A stretch of 52,968 bases of DNA from NCBI GenBank assembly GCA_016936665.1, contig JAFGXI010000021.1, forward strand, positions 1 through 52,968, read 5' to 3'. A program made the translations under genes and the position numbers. Below, one piece after another: positions 15,598-25,053 of this stretch. Within the stretch, counting starts at the first letter, position 1, and each line of letters starts with the position of its first letter. The notes beneath the pieces were generated by a model. The model worked only from the letters and a program-made list of their open reading frames with translations. It had not been told where the DNA came from and ran no database searches. This DNA comes from Bacteroidales bacterium. GTDB lineage: Bacteria > Bacteroidota > Bacteroidia > Bacteroidales > JAFGXI01.

Positions 15598-17855
15598 ACT
15601 CGGATAAAATGTATATTATCAGTCAAGATACCTTGAATTATTTTGATGGATCAAATTGGAATTATTATTATTTGAATACTGATAATGAATATGTTAAGAT
15701 CATGAAAAGTAATGGTCTTTTGTATTTTAATATTAACGAAAACACAAATACCTCAATAGGAGGTATTTACACATTTGATGGTGCAAGTTTGAATTTGCTA
15801 ATTAATAGGAACTTTATAAATGATTATGAAATAGTTAATGATAAAATATGGGTTACAGATTATAGTGGTTCTGATATTTCAATATATGATACAGATGGTA
15901 ATGTTGAGAGTTACAATAATGCAGGATTCACTCTAAATTTAGAAAAGGCGAGCTTATGTGCTGACAATGATTCTCTATTTATTGTAGGATTTGAAACGGC
16001 TTGTTTGTTTAGTGATCAATTACTCAAAACCGTTTATCGTTCAATCACATACAGCTATACAGAGTGTAAAAAAGTAAACAAATATCAAGATGGCTTTTTG
16101 GCAAAAACTACTGATTTCAAACTTTCATATATTAACCTAAACAATAATAATAACTTTGGTACACCACAACCATTCAAAAATTATAAAAACCTTGATATCA
16201 ATAGAGTCGATGCATTTTATCATAATAGAGGTCAAATGTTTTGGGATTTGGATGGTAACGCAAGATATGAGGCCCCGAAAGGATTGGGCAAAAATTCATT
16301 ATTTTTAACGGGATTATGGATAACCGGTAAGGATGAAAATGATACGGATTATTTATCAGCAGTTCGTTATAATGCAGATGGATTTGATTATGCGCCGGGT
16401 CCACTTAAATCTGAAGGCATAGATAAAGGAACGACTGATACTTTAGCGTCATATCAATACGATTATATATGGAAGGTTACCAAGCAAGAAATTCTTTATC
16501 ATCAATTATATTACTCTGATCCTTCTTATACAATTCCTCAAGATATTTTAACTTGGCCTGCTCATGGCAATGTTACTGCTGATTATGATCTAAACCTAGC
16601 ACCATTTGTTGATGTAAATGCTGATGGAATATATGAGCCTTTACAAGGTGATTACCCCAATATAAAAGGAGATATGTCTTTATATTGGATTTTTAATGAC
16701 AATTTAATTCCTAATACCGAGTCGGGAGGCATACCTTTACAAGCAGAAATTCATGCTCAAGCCTACGCGTATTATTGTGATACACTTACTGATGATGACA
16801 CTGGCATTAATTACACAGCTGAAAGTACAATATTAAATTACACAACATTTCTAGACTTTAAAATAATTAACCGTTCCGCTAGAGATTATCATGATTTCAC
16901 ACTTGGTTTAGTAGTAGATGGAGATGTCGGAGATGGTTCTGATGATTATGTTGGTACTAATGTTGAGTTAAATTCATTATATTTCACCAATGGTGATGAA
17001 TATGATGGAAATGGCTCAGGCAATACATATGGCACAAATCCGCCTGTTCAGTTTATTACACTGCTTAATGCTCCTTTAGCCGAAAATGGAGATGGTATCG
17101 ATAATGATAACGACGGAACAATAGATGAGCCTGAAGAACAAAGTTTATTAAATGGGATGGTTTATTTTAATAGTGGTACCGGCGCTACGGGTGATCCTGA
17201 AAATTTCGACGATTACTTAAATTATTTAAAAGGATTATGGAAAGACAATCGACCTTTAACATACGGGGGAAATGGGTATTTACCAGGAGGGGGTGTACAA
17301 TGTAAATATATGTATCCAGGCGATTCAGATCCATGGTATAACGGAACTTTTGGCGTTGACCCAAACTATACTGGAGAGTGGACAGAGGAAAATGAAGATA
17401 TTGAGTCTGGTGATAGACGTGCTTTAATGTCTTCTGGTCCTTTTAATTTTGAATCAAATGAAGTATTAGAATTCACATTTGCATTAATTTGGACTCGAGG
17501 TTATGGAAATGTTTTTTCAGATACTGAAAAAGGCTTTAACGAAATTCAAAGTATTATTGATATGTATCATGCAGACGCATTATCAGGATGCATCCCAGAT
17601 GTAGTACAAACAATATCTGAAAATAAAGAACAAACATTAGAAATAGCACCAAACCCTACATCAGACATTGTGCTTGTTAAAGGCATTGAGGGCGGTTCGA
17701 GCTATCAAATTATTAATAGTACAGGCAATATTATTAAAGTAGGAAAACTTAATAATGATAATAGCATTAGTTTAAGTGATTTAAAATCTGGCATTTATTT
17801 TATTAAAATTATCAATAAAAAAGGGGTGTATTCACAAAAAAAAATTAAAATTTAA
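15537..17855 (+). pseudogene. C-terminal part of the same T9SS type A surface protein
   Basis: This open frame gives up to 772 residues, but its first part (15537-15597) is out of frame with the upstream signal peptide and is not likely to be translated; the first useful in-frame ATG is 15609. On its own it lacks a signal peptide. The body contains Asp/Asn-rich turns such as GIDNDNDGTIDEPEE, which look like calcium-binding loops, and the last 75 residues form a type A T9SS sorting domain (IAPNPTSDIVLVKG... LKSGIYFIKI). The gene is either disrupted, phase-variable at the T6 run, or affected by an assembly error. The intact product would be an exported, surface-bound or released protein of unknown activity. 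No enzyme motif was recognised. A terminator follows at 17879. Confidence 0.75.
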
Positions 17856-17878
17856 ACTAATAGAATACTAATTAATAT

Positions 17879-17917
17879 AAAAGAGGCTTCTGTATTTTGC
17901 ATAGAAGCCTCTTTTTA
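17879..17917. terminator. Bidirectional-looking terminator
   Basis: AAGAGGCTTCT (17881-17891) pairs perfectly with AGAAGCCTCTT (17903-17913); a T-run follows and an A-run precedes. It lies between convergent genes and could serve both the T9SS gene and the minus-strand trmH-family gene. Confidence 0.8.
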
Positions 17918-17945
17918 TTTTACTAGTCGTTATTATAGATTTCAT

Positions 17946-18482
17946 TTATTTTGAATATTTATATTGCCTAAACAATTCCCATAAAACCATGCCCGTGGTT
18001 ACTGAAATATTAAAAGAATGCTTGGTGCCAAATTGAGGAATTTCTATCACCATATCGCAAGCATCAACCACTTTCTGATCGACACCTTTAACTTCATGCC
18101 CCATAACTAAAGCATATTTTTGTTTGAAATCGAAACGAAAATCTTGTAACATAGTACTATTTTCGGCCTGCTCAATTGCAACAATAGTGTAACCTGTCTT
18201 TTTTAAATCGTCTAAAGCATCTAAGGTATTTTCGAAATAAATCCAATCCACAGAATCGGTTGCGCCTAAAGCCGTTTTATGAATGTCTTTGTGAGGTGGT
18301 TGAGCTGTAATGCCACAAAGATAAATCTTGTCAATTAAAAAGGCATCGGAGGTTCTAAATACAGAACCTATGTTATTTAGACTACGAATATTATCGAGTA
18401 CGACTACAATGGGACTTTTTTTTAATTGTTTATAGGTAGGAATATCTACCCTATTCAGCGCATCTAAACTCAACTTTTTCAT
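17946..18482 (-). CDS. TrmH-family (SpoU) RNA 2'-O-methyltransferase
   Basis: This 178-residue protein has the three SPOUT motifs: DNIRSLNNIGSVFRTSDAF (motif 1, about 30-48), LVMGHEVKGVD (motif 2) and IEIPQFGTKHSFNISVTTG (motif 3), which form the trefoil knot that binds S-adenosylmethionine. It is a compact single-domain member, lacking the N-terminal RNA-binding extension of RlmB. The target, tRNA or rRNA ribose, cannot be named; the short form resembles TrmH/TrmL-type enzymes. It starts at ATG eight bases after folK and is the last gene of the siaB-siaC-folK-trmH group. Confidence 0.88.
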   Translation of the reverse strand: MKKLSLDALNRVDIPTYKQLKKSPIVVVLDNIRSLNNIGSVFRTSDAFLIDKIYLCGITAQPPHKDIHKTALGATDSVDWIYFENTLDALDDLKKTGYTIVAIEQAENSTMLQDFRFDFKQKYALVMGHEVKGVDQKVVDACDMVIEIPQFGTKHSFNISVTTGMVLWELFRQYKYSK

Positions 18483-18490
18483 ACAAAACT

Positions 18491-18979
18491 TTATATTAAA
18501 TTAACTTCTGATGGATCCGAACATTGTTCTGTTAATTCTGCAATGGTTTTGTTATGTTCGGGATGGACAAAATTAGGGATGAGTTCGAAAAGTGGCAACA
18601 GAGTAAACCTGCGTTCAGGTATTTTCGGATGTGGTATTATTAAATTCGAGGTACTCATCACTAACTGATCGTAAAAAAGAATATCGATATCTATGAATCT
18701 AGATTCGTAGCTATTGGTTTGTGTTTTAGCCGTTCTGCCCAATTCTATTTCGATAACCTGTGTTTCTCTCAATAATTCTTCGGGCAACAATTCTGTTTCT
18801 ATAATAAGAACCTGATTGGTAAAAACAGTGTCCGACTCGAAACCCCATGGTGGAGATATGTACAAACTTGACTTTTGTGTTACAGCGCCAATGGTCTGAT
18901 TAATTGACTCAGTGGCTTGTTTGAATGTTTGAGCTGCTTGGCCTAAATCAGCGCCAAGTAACAATACAACAACAGACAT
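18491..18979 (-). CDS. folK: 6-hydroxymethyl-7,8-dihydropterin pyrophosphokinase
   Basis: This 162-residue enzyme transfers pyrophosphate from ATP to hydroxymethyldihydropterin in folate synthesis. The key block is YESRFIDIDILFYD with R94 and the Mg-binding D97 and D99, followed by IPHPKIPERRFTLLPL. The opening VVLLLGADLG is a variant of the usual LGSNLG (D for N). Length is normal. Its start overlaps the stop of the siaC-like gene by one base, so it is translated from the same message as the signalling pair; the link may be transcriptional convenience only. Confidence 0.9.
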   Translation of the reverse strand: MSVVVLLLGADLGQAAQTFKQATESINQTIGAVTQKSSLYISPPWGFESDTVFTNQVLIIETELLPEELLRETQVIEIELGRTAKTQTNSYESRFIDIDILFYDQLVMSTSNLIIPHPKIPERRFTLLPLFELIPNFVHPEHNKTIAELTEQCSDPSEVNLI

Positions 18980-19353
18980 TAATTTTTCAAAAGTTGAATA
19001 GGCATGGTAAATAAATCAACATATTCATCGCCAAGTTCTTTCATGTCTTCGTCATCTTTATCGTACCACCATTCTACCGAAATATCTAGGCCTTCTTTAA
19101 ACTGCATCTCGCATTTATTAAAAATAGAAAAAATTGCCTTTGCCGATGCAGTATTGAAATAATCCATCTTAAACACCAACTTCGTATTTTCGTATGGTTG
19201 TTCGAAGTAAATTTTAAGCCAGTCCATAACCGGTTTATAGAATTGAGATGAATCTTCCGGTAAGGAACGACCGGAAATAGCCAAAATTCCTGTTTCGGGA
19301 TTAAAGTTAATTTCTGGTTTTTGACTCGTCTTCTCTATAAAAAGATTTTTCAT
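18979..19353 (-). CDS. SiaC-family regulatory phosphoprotein (DUF1987)
   Basis: This 124-residue protein matches the SiaC/DUF1987 family in length and pattern: TGILAISGRSLPEDSSQFYKP (about 21-41), then DWLKIYFEQP and FKMDYFNTASAK. In Pseudomonas aeruginosa SiaC is phosphorylated on Thr68 by SiaB, dephosphorylated by SiaA, and in its unphosphorylated form activates the diguanylate cyclase SiaD. T68 here falls exactly in YFNTASAK and is the likely phosphosite. No GGDEF gene is in the window, so the output partner is unknown. It is seven bases after the siaB-like gene and overlaps folK by one base. Confidence 0.88.
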   Translation of the reverse strand: MKNLFIEKTSQKPEINFNPETGILAISGRSLPEDSSQFYKPVMDWLKIYFEQPYENTKLVFKMDYFNTASAKAIFSIFNKCEMQFKEGLDISVEWWYDKDDEDMKELGDEYVDLFTMPIQLLKN

Positions 19354-19360
19354 GATCTGT

Positions 19361-19921
19361 TTATTTACTTATTGTAGCAGTCATTATAAAAAACGAATAT
19401 TTATCGTCTATCTCGTTGAAGCTATAATGCAACTTGTTTTGAGTTTTACGGGCAATATCTATAAATCCTAATCCTGCACCACCTAGGTTGGAGATTGTGT
19501 TTTCTTTAAGCATCTTTTTATAATACTCCCTCAACTCTTCTTTATTAAGTTGATTTATATAATCTATTTTCTCTTTTATAAATTTCTCTTTTTCTTTTAC
19601 GATAATATTTCCGGTAACAATGGTCAACTTTAAGACATTATTTGCTATTAAAAAAATGCCATTGCCAATATTTTCTTGTTTTGACCCTTTAACGCAATCG
19701 GCATGTTTACTTATGTTTTGCAAACATTCGACCATAACATTAAACACCTTCTTCTGACCAGGAAATTCTTCAGATTTCAAATCATTTTCAGTGAGTGTAG
19801 TAAACACTTTCATAATATCATGATTAATCTCTCCTTCGTACATTAGTTTAACATCCAAAGGCTGAATCGACTCATGAAAGGCATACACCAATTCTTGAAA
19901 TGAAGTAAATTTTGTTTTCAT
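19361..19921 (-). CDS. SiaB-family protein kinase (GHKL ATPase fold)
   Basis: This 186-residue protein resembles SiaB-type kinases. The N-box analogue is VMVECLQNISKHAD (about 75-88), where Glu and Asn would bind Mg-ATP, and the glycine box is NLGGAGLGFIDIARK (about 144-158). The C-terminus ends in a short beta strand (KYSFFIMTATIS). It should be cytosolic and phosphorylate the SiaC-like protein encoded just downstream. It is the first gene of a four-gene minus-strand group. The 115-base divergent gap to mscS holds only weak (7 of 8) matches to the -7 motif on both strands. Confidence 0.85.
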   Translation of the reverse strand: MKTKFTSFQELVYAFHESIQPLDVKLMYEGEINHDIMKVFTTLTENDLKSEEFPGQKKVFNVMVECLQNISKHADCVKGSKQENIGNGIFLIANNVLKLTIVTGNIIVKEKEKFIKEKIDYINQLNKEELREYYKKMLKENTISNLGGAGLGFIDIARKTQNKLHYSFNEIDDKYSFFIMTATISK

Positions 19922-20036
19922 TAGCGTTACGTAAAACTGTTAAAGTTAGATAAAATTAAATAAAAATACAATTTCAATCCTATTGAGATAAAAAAATAAC
20001 GTTAACTTTATATTCGTTAAATTTCGGAACACCTCG

Positions 20037-20867
20037 ATGAGTATTAAAGAATTTATAAATTACGAAATCATACATACAGGAAAATATCAGATTACAGTAT
20101 ACGAAATCATTATATCTGTTGTAATCATTTTATTAGCAATATTAGGTTTAAGACTTATTAAATCATTTTTCCGACGACTTGAAAACAATAATAAGATTGA
20201 TTCTGGCGCATCATCATCTATCTTTAAAATTGTAAAATATATTATTTGGGTTATAATTATTTCAATAGTTTTACAAACCTACGGAATAGATGTAACAGTT
20301 TTGGTTGCTGGTTCGGCCGCTCTATTTGTTGGATTAGGATTTGGTTTACAAAATTTATTTAACGACTTTGCTTCCGGCTTAATCATCCTTTTCGAACGCA
20401 CCCTTAAAGTTGGCGATATTGTTGAGTTTGATGGAGGAATCGTTGGGGAGGTTATAAATATAGGTTTACGCACATCAGAAATCAAAGATCGAAATAACAT
20501 TATTATTCTGGTGCCAAATTCTAAATTGGTTAACGAGAAAGTCATTAACTGGAGTCATTTCGATAAAACCACACGATTTAGTGTTAAAGTAGGTGTAGCC
20601 TACGATAGCGATGTAGAAAAAGTAAAAACACTTTTATTACAAGCGGCAAGGTCTCATCCAAAAATCGTAAATCACCCTGAAGCTTTTGTGCGATTTAGCA
20701 ATTTCGGAGAATCGTCGCTCGACTTTGAACTGTTTTTTTGGACTATCGACAATTTTATAGTTGAACATATCAAAAGCGATTTAAGATTCGAAATTAATAA
20801 ACTGTTTAGGGCACACAAAGTGATTATTGCATTTCCGCAACTTGATGTGCATATTCAACACCAATAA
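20037..20867 (+). CDS. Small-conductance mechanosensitive channel, MscS family
   Basis: This 276-residue protein has three membrane segments (about 19-42, 63-84, 90-112) and the MscS pore helix GSAALFVGLGFGLQNLFNDFASGLIILFERTLKVGD. The beta domain follows (VEFDGGIVGEVINIGLRTSEIKDRNN, then IILVPNSKLVNEKVINWS), and the C-terminal alpha-beta domain extends to about 270. It should release solutes on hypo-osmotic shock. Its length is close to the E. coli MscS. It is transcribed away from the siaB group; pdxA begins 69 bases downstream with its own promoter element. Confidence 0.93.
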   Translation: MSIKEFINYEIIHTGKYQITVYEIIISVVIILLAILGLRLIKSFFRRLENNNKIDSGASSSIFKIVKYIIWVIIISIVLQTYGIDVTVLVAGSAALFVGLGFGLQNLFNDFASGLIILFERTLKVGDIVEFDGGIVGEVINIGLRTSEIKDRNNIIILVPNSKLVNEKVINWSHFDKTTRFSVKVGVAYDSDVEKVKTLLLQAARSHPKIVNHPEAFVRFSNFGESSLDFELFFWTIDNFIVEHIKSDLRFEINKLFRAHKVIIAFPQLDVHIQHQ

Positions 20868-20902
20868 AACTCTAAAAAATTTATTCATTGTCAATTATAG
20901 AT

Positions 20903-20910
20903 TACTTTTG
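20903..20910 (+). promoter_or_regulatory. Bacteroidota -7 element upstream of pdxA
   Basis: TACTTTTG matches TAnnTTTG and predicts a leader of about 20 bases. No correctly spaced upstream TTTG was found. Confidence 0.5.
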
Positions 20911-20936
20911 CAAGTAATAAAAATAGAAAGTTCAAT

Positions 20937-21968
20937 ATGACCGACGATAAAATTGTAATTGGCATTAGCCATGGCGACATTAACAGTATAAGCTACGAAG
21001 TAATAATTAAAGCACTGATGGACAAGCGCATTTTAGAAATGTGCACGCCTGTTATTTACGGTTCTCCAAAAGTAGCAGCCTATCATCGTAAGGCTTTAAA
21101 TATTGAAAATTTCAGCATGAACAACATAACCTCTGCTGATCAGGCCAACGATAAAAGAGTAAATATCATCGATTGTTTTACTGAAGAATTAAAAGTAGAA
21201 TTGGGCAAATCAACCGATATTGCCGGTAAAGCCTCCGTCGACTCACTGCAAAAAGCTGTTCAAGATTTGAAAGATGGTTTACTGCATGGTTTAGTGACTG
21301 GTCCGATTAACAAAGACAATACTCAATCCGAGCAATTCAATTTCCCCGGACATACAGAATATCTTAAGGCGCAATTCGGCGTCGACGAAGTTCTAATGAT
21401 CTTAGTAAACGAAAATTTAAGAGTAGGTGTAGCAACTGGCCACGTACCTTTAAAAGACGTTTCCGGTTTAATTACCAAAGAATTACTACTCCAAAAGATA
21501 AATATTTTTAATAAGTCTCTTAAAGAAGATTTCGGCATTAGAAAACCCAAAATTGCAATACTAGGCCTAAATCCTCATGCCGGCGACAATGGCCTTCTAG
21601 GCTCAGAGGAAATCGATCAAATCATTCCAGCTATTCAAACAGCACGCGACAAAGGCATTTTAGCACTTGGCCCATATCCGGCAGACGGCTTTTTTGGTTC
21701 AGGCGATTTCGATGCATACGATGGTGTGTTGGCTATGTATCACGATCAAGGTTTAGCACCATTTAAAGCATTAGCTTTCGATAAAGGCGTTAACTACACA
21801 GCCGGATTGCCTGTGGTAAGAACATCGCCGGGACACGGAACCGCTTTCACTATTGCCGGGAATAACAAAGCGTCTGAAGATTCGTTCAGAAACGCATTGT
21901 ACCTAGCTATAGATATTTTTAAACGCAAGAAGCAATATACAGAGCTCACAGAAAACCCTTTGCAATAA
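20937..21968 (+). CDS. pdxA: 4-hydroxythreonine-4-phosphate dehydrogenase
   Basis: This 343-residue enzyme oxidises 4-phosphohydroxy-L-threonine in the DXP-dependent pathway to pyridoxal phosphate. Landmarks are the opening IGISHGDINSISYE, GPINKDN, FPGHTEYL (metal-binding His), LNPHAGDNGLLGSEE and MYHDQGLAPFKAL, ending with LPVVRTSPGHGTAFTIAG. These contain the three metal-ligand histidines expected. The opening has SHGDINSIS where others have GDPAGIGPE, a recognised variation in Bacteroidota. It heads a plus-strand run pdxA-ydcF-trkH-tpiA; serC, also used by this pathway, lies 9 kb upstream. Confidence 0.94.
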   Translation: MTDDKIVIGISHGDINSISYEVIIKALMDKRILEMCTPVIYGSPKVAAYHRKALNIENFSMNNITSADQANDKRVNIIDCFTEELKVELGKSTDIAGKASVDSLQKAVQDLKDGLLHGLVTGPINKDNTQSEQFNFPGHTEYLKAQFGVDEVLMILVNENLRVGVATGHVPLKDVSGLITKELLLQKINIFNKSLKEDFGIRKPKIAILGLNPHAGDNGLLGSEEIDQIIPAIQTARDKGILALGPYPADGFFGSGDFDAYDGVLAMYHDQGLAPFKALAFDKGVNYTAGLPVVRTSPGHGTAFTIAGNNKASEDSFRNALYLAIDIFKRKKQYTELTENPLQ

Positions 21969-21974
21969 ACGATA

Positions 21975-22694
21975 ATGCAAATTTTGAAGTACACAAAGTA
22001 TATTCAAAAAACACTAAAATATATGAGTCTGACTCTTGGTGTTGTGATGCTGATGGCTATAATCATCAGTTTCACAACACTTCCTTTTTGGGGGATATAC
22101 CATTTGGGCACACAAGATAACAAGCCCATTGAACCGGATTACATTATAGTTATGGGAGGTAGTGCCGTACCCAGTTCCACCGCACTAATGCGTACATACT
22201 ATGCCGCCAAGCTTTCCGAAAACTATCCTAAGGCAAAAATAATTCTTACACTACCTGTCGATTCTAGTTTGTTAATAAAAGCCGATAACCCTCTTCGCTT
22301 AATGCATCAAGAATTGATAAACCGAGGCGTAAAAACTCAAGTTTATTACGAACCTAAAGGCACTAACACAAGATCTCAAGCAATGAATATCGCGAAGATG
22401 ATTTCCTCTAACAAAGCAGTAAGTATTATCAGTGAACCTGTTCACATTTACAGAAGTGTCCGTACGTTTCGTAAACTAGGTTTTGAAACAATAAACGGAA
22501 TCCCAACTTTCGAATCAGACATTCAAAGCCCGCTATCGTATAATTCAGAATCTTTAGGAGGTAGACAAATCGCTCCCGATGTTGGAGAAAACATTCAACT
22601 TAGATATCAGTTTTGGAATCATCTACAATACGAAATCATTTTATTAAGAGAATACATAGCCATTTGTTATTACAAACTTAATGCTTGGATTTAA
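21975..22694 (+). CDS. YdcF/SanA-like DUF218 protein
   Basis: This 239-residue protein has one N-terminal membrane helix (about 18-42) and a DUF218 domain: PDYIIVMGGSAVPSSTALMRTYYAAKL, then a variable region, YEPKGTNTRSQAMNIAKMI and a conserved IISEPVHIYRSVRTFRKLG. The family folds like a Rossmann domain; SanA and YdcF members are linked to envelope integrity, but the reaction is unknown. The C-terminal 40 residues (YQFWNHLQYEIILLREYIA) are hydrophobic-amphipathic and may reinsert in or lie on the membrane. It begins six bases after pdxA, so the two are likely cotranscribed. Confidence 0.85.
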   Translation: MQILKYTKYIQKTLKYMSLTLGVVMLMAIIISFTTLPFWGIYHLGTQDNKPIEPDYIIVMGGSAVPSSTALMRTYYAAKLSENYPKAKIILTLPVDSSLLIKADNPLRLMHQELINRGVKTQVYYEPKGTNTRSQAMNIAKMISSNKAVSIISEPVHIYRSVRTFRKLGFETINGIPTFESDIQSPLSYNSESLGGRQIAPDVGENIQLRYQFWNHLQYEIILLREYIAICYYKLNAWI

Positions 22695-22741
22695 AGCTGC
22701 CATATTGATTTTTTAATATCTTCGCATGTTTCAATAAAAGT

Positions 22742-24187
22742 ATGAATTTCCGGATTGTATTATTTATATTATCAAGACTCCTTGCCATCGAAAGCCTAAT
22801 TATTTCGATCTCAGGCTTGGTTTCTCTATTCTATGGCGACATTGATTTCCTTTACTTTTTTTATTCTTCCGGAATTGCATTAGCGGTTAGCATACTAGTT
22901 TTCCCATTTGTAAAAAACACCAAACGAAGTTTAGGAAAGCGCGAAGGCTATTTAGTCGTCAGCTTAACATGGGTTGTTTTCTCAATTTTTGGAGCTCTCC
23001 CATTTTACATTAGCGGAGCTATTCCAAGCTATACCGATGCTTTTTTCGAGACTATGAGCGGATTTACCACTACAGGAGCTTCTATTCTTAACGATATCGA
23101 AAGTTTATCGCACGGGTTATTATTTTGGAGAAGTATTACACAGTGGCTTGGTGGTATGGGTATTATTGTGATGGCTATTGCAATCCTACCAATTCTTGGG
23201 ATTGGAGGCATGCAGTTATTTATTGCCGAAGTACCCGGGCCAACACCCGATAAACTACACCCAAGAATTAAAGGCACCGCGAAACGCCTTTGGGGCATAT
23301 ACATAATATTAACATTAATGGAAACGCTTCTACTGATGCTTGGTAACATGGATTGGTTCGATGCGCTTAATCATTCATTCACAACTATGGCTACCGGCGG
23401 GTATTCAACCAAACAAATGAGTGTAGCTTACTACAACTCGCCATACATCGAGTATATAATAAGTTTATTTATGTTTCTGGCAGGAATGAACTTCACTTTA
23501 GCTTTTTTCGCTTTAAAGTTAAAATGGAAAAAAATATTTAGAAACGAGGAATTTAAGTGGTATGCCATTGGTACTTTATTATTTACCTTAATCATTGTAT
23601 TCTTTTTAGTTATTCAAACCGGATTAGGAATCGAACCGGCATTCAGGCAATCGCTTTTCCAAGTAGTGTCTATTCTAACGACAACAGGGTATGCTACAGC
23701 CGACTATATGTTATGGCCATCGTTTGTAGTTGTTATTATTTTTATGTTGATGTTTATTGGAGGATCAGCCGGCTCAACTGGTGGCGGACCAAAGGTATTG
23801 AGAATTATGCTTTTGCTCAAGAATTCATACTTCGAATTTAAACGGTTAATTCATCCTAAGGCAATCATTCCTGTTCGTTTCAACAAAAGAGCCGTCGATC
23901 CCAAAATTATTGCTAACATTCAAGCTTTTTTGGTAGTATACATAATTTTATTTGTTATAGGTACCATATCAATGTCGGCCATTGGCTTAGATTTAGACAG
24001 CTCTATGGGTGCAGTAATAGCATGTTTAGGGAACATTGGACCTGGTATTGCCGATGTTGGTCCTGCAAATAATTTTTATAATATTCCTGATGTTGGCAAA
24101 TGGATATTATCGTTTGCTATGTTAGTAGGCCGTTTAGAGCTTTTCACTGTATTAGTATTATTTACCCCACATTATTGGAAAAAATAA
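22742..24187 (+). CDS. trkH: Potassium uptake protein TrkH
   Basis: This 481-residue integral membrane protein has the four pore-loop repeats of Trk/Ktr potassium transporters: TMSGFTTTGASIL, TMATGGYST, SILTTTGYATAD and CLGNIGPGIADVG, each with the conserved Gly of the selectivity filter. About ten membrane helices are visible. Length is that of TrkH rather than the shorter KtrB. TrkH normally needs the cytosolic nucleotide-binding protein TrkA; no TrkA gene lies in the window, though the SLC13 permease at 26902 carries TrkA-C-like domains of its own. A near match to the -7 motif (TATCTTCG) lies upstream. tpiA begins 16 bases downstream. Confidence 0.94.
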   Translation: MNFRIVLFILSRLLAIESLIISISGLVSLFYGDIDFLYFFYSSGIALAVSILVFPFVKNTKRSLGKREGYLVVSLTWVVFSIFGALPFYISGAIPSYTDAFFETMSGFTTTGASILNDIESLSHGLLFWRSITQWLGGMGIIVMAIAILPILGIGGMQLFIAEVPGPTPDKLHPRIKGTAKRLWGIYIILTLMETLLLMLGNMDWFDALNHSFTTMATGGYSTKQMSVAYYNSPYIEYIISLFMFLAGMNFTLAFFALKLKWKKIFRNEEFKWYAIGTLLFTLIIVFFLVIQTGLGIEPAFRQSLFQVVSILTTTGYATADYMLWPSFVVVIIFMLMFIGGSAGSTGGGPKVLRIMLLLKNSYFEFKRLIHPKAIIPVRFNKRAVDPKIIANIQAFLVVYIILFVIGTISMSAIGLDLDSSMGAVIACLGNIGPGIADVGPANNFYNIPDVGKWILSFAMLVGRLELFTVLVLFTPHYWKK

Positions 24188-24203
24188 CAAATAAATAAAT
24201 TTT

Positions 24204-24953
24204 ATGAGACAAAAAATTGTAGCCGGAAATTGGAAAATGAACACATTTGTTCGAGAAGGACTTCGACTTACAGAAGAATTAATAAAATTGAAATACCCTA
24301 GCGGTGTAAAATTGATCATTGCTCCTCCTTATACCCATTTATTTCCAATACAATCTATTGTTGAAGGAACATTAATTGAACTTGCTGCTCAGAATCTTGC
24401 TAAAGAAAACCAAGGTGCTTTTACAGGTGAAATTTCTGCCGATATTTTAAAAGATATGGGTATTAAATATAGCATTATTGGTCATTCAGAAAGAAGAATG
24501 TATTATGGAGAAAACGATGCTATATTATTTTCAAAAGTCGAACAGGCATTAAAAAACAATCTAGCACCAATTTTTTGCATAGGCGAATCACTGGATGAAA
24601 GAGAAAACAACGAGCATTTCAAAATCATCAATCATCAACTTCAAAACACAATTTTTAAGCTTTCTCGAGATCAATTTAAGCAAATTATTATTGCTTATGA
24701 ACCTGTATGGGCAATAGGCACTGGTAAAACAGCAAGTCCGGAGCAAGCTCAGGAAATCCATGCGTATATAAGGACTCAAATAGCCGAACAATTTGATAAC
24801 CAAATTGCCGATGGCACTTCCATTTTGTACGGTGGCAGTTGCAAACCTAGTAACGCCAAAGAATTATTCTCAATGAACGATATCGACGGTGGTCTAATCG
24901 GTGGAGCGGCCTTGAATTCAGAAGATTTTATTGCTATTGCCAATAGTTTTTAA
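24204..24953 (+). CDS. tpiA: Triosephosphate isomerase
   Basis: This 249-residue enzyme interconverts dihydroxyacetone phosphate and glyceraldehyde-3-phosphate in glycolysis. All key residues are present: K11 in GNWKMN, H94 in IIGHSERR, E166 in AYEPVWAIGTGK and the phosphate-binding GGSCKP and GGLIGGAAL segments. Length is typical. It follows trkH by 16 bases and is probably read with it. Confidence 0.97.
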   Translation: MRQKIVAGNWKMNTFVREGLRLTEELIKLKYPSGVKLIIAPPYTHLFPIQSIVEGTLIELAAQNLAKENQGAFTGEISADILKDMGIKYSIIGHSERRMYYGENDAILFSKVEQALKNNLAPIFCIGESLDERENNEHFKIINHQLQNTIFKLSRDQFKQIIIAYEPVWAIGTGKTASPEQAQEIHAYIRTQIAEQFDNQIADGTSILYGGSCKPSNAKELFSMNDIDGGLIGGAALNSEDFIAIANSF

Positions 24954-24982
24954 AAATTAGTGATTGAATCTTAAAATAAATG

Positions 24983-25012
24983 TTTGAAATCAATAAAACA
25001 TTTTTAAATTTG
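24983..25012 (+). promoter_or_regulatory. Full Bacteroidota promoter of the TPR lipoprotein gene
   Basis: TTTG at 24983-24986, 18 bases, then TAAATTTG at 25005-25012. This is the best-formed -33/-7 pair in the window and predicts a transcript start about 35 bases before the ATG. Confidence 0.7.
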
Positions 25013-25053
25013 TAAACTTAATCAGTATATCATTGAAAAATAAATAGTTCGTT

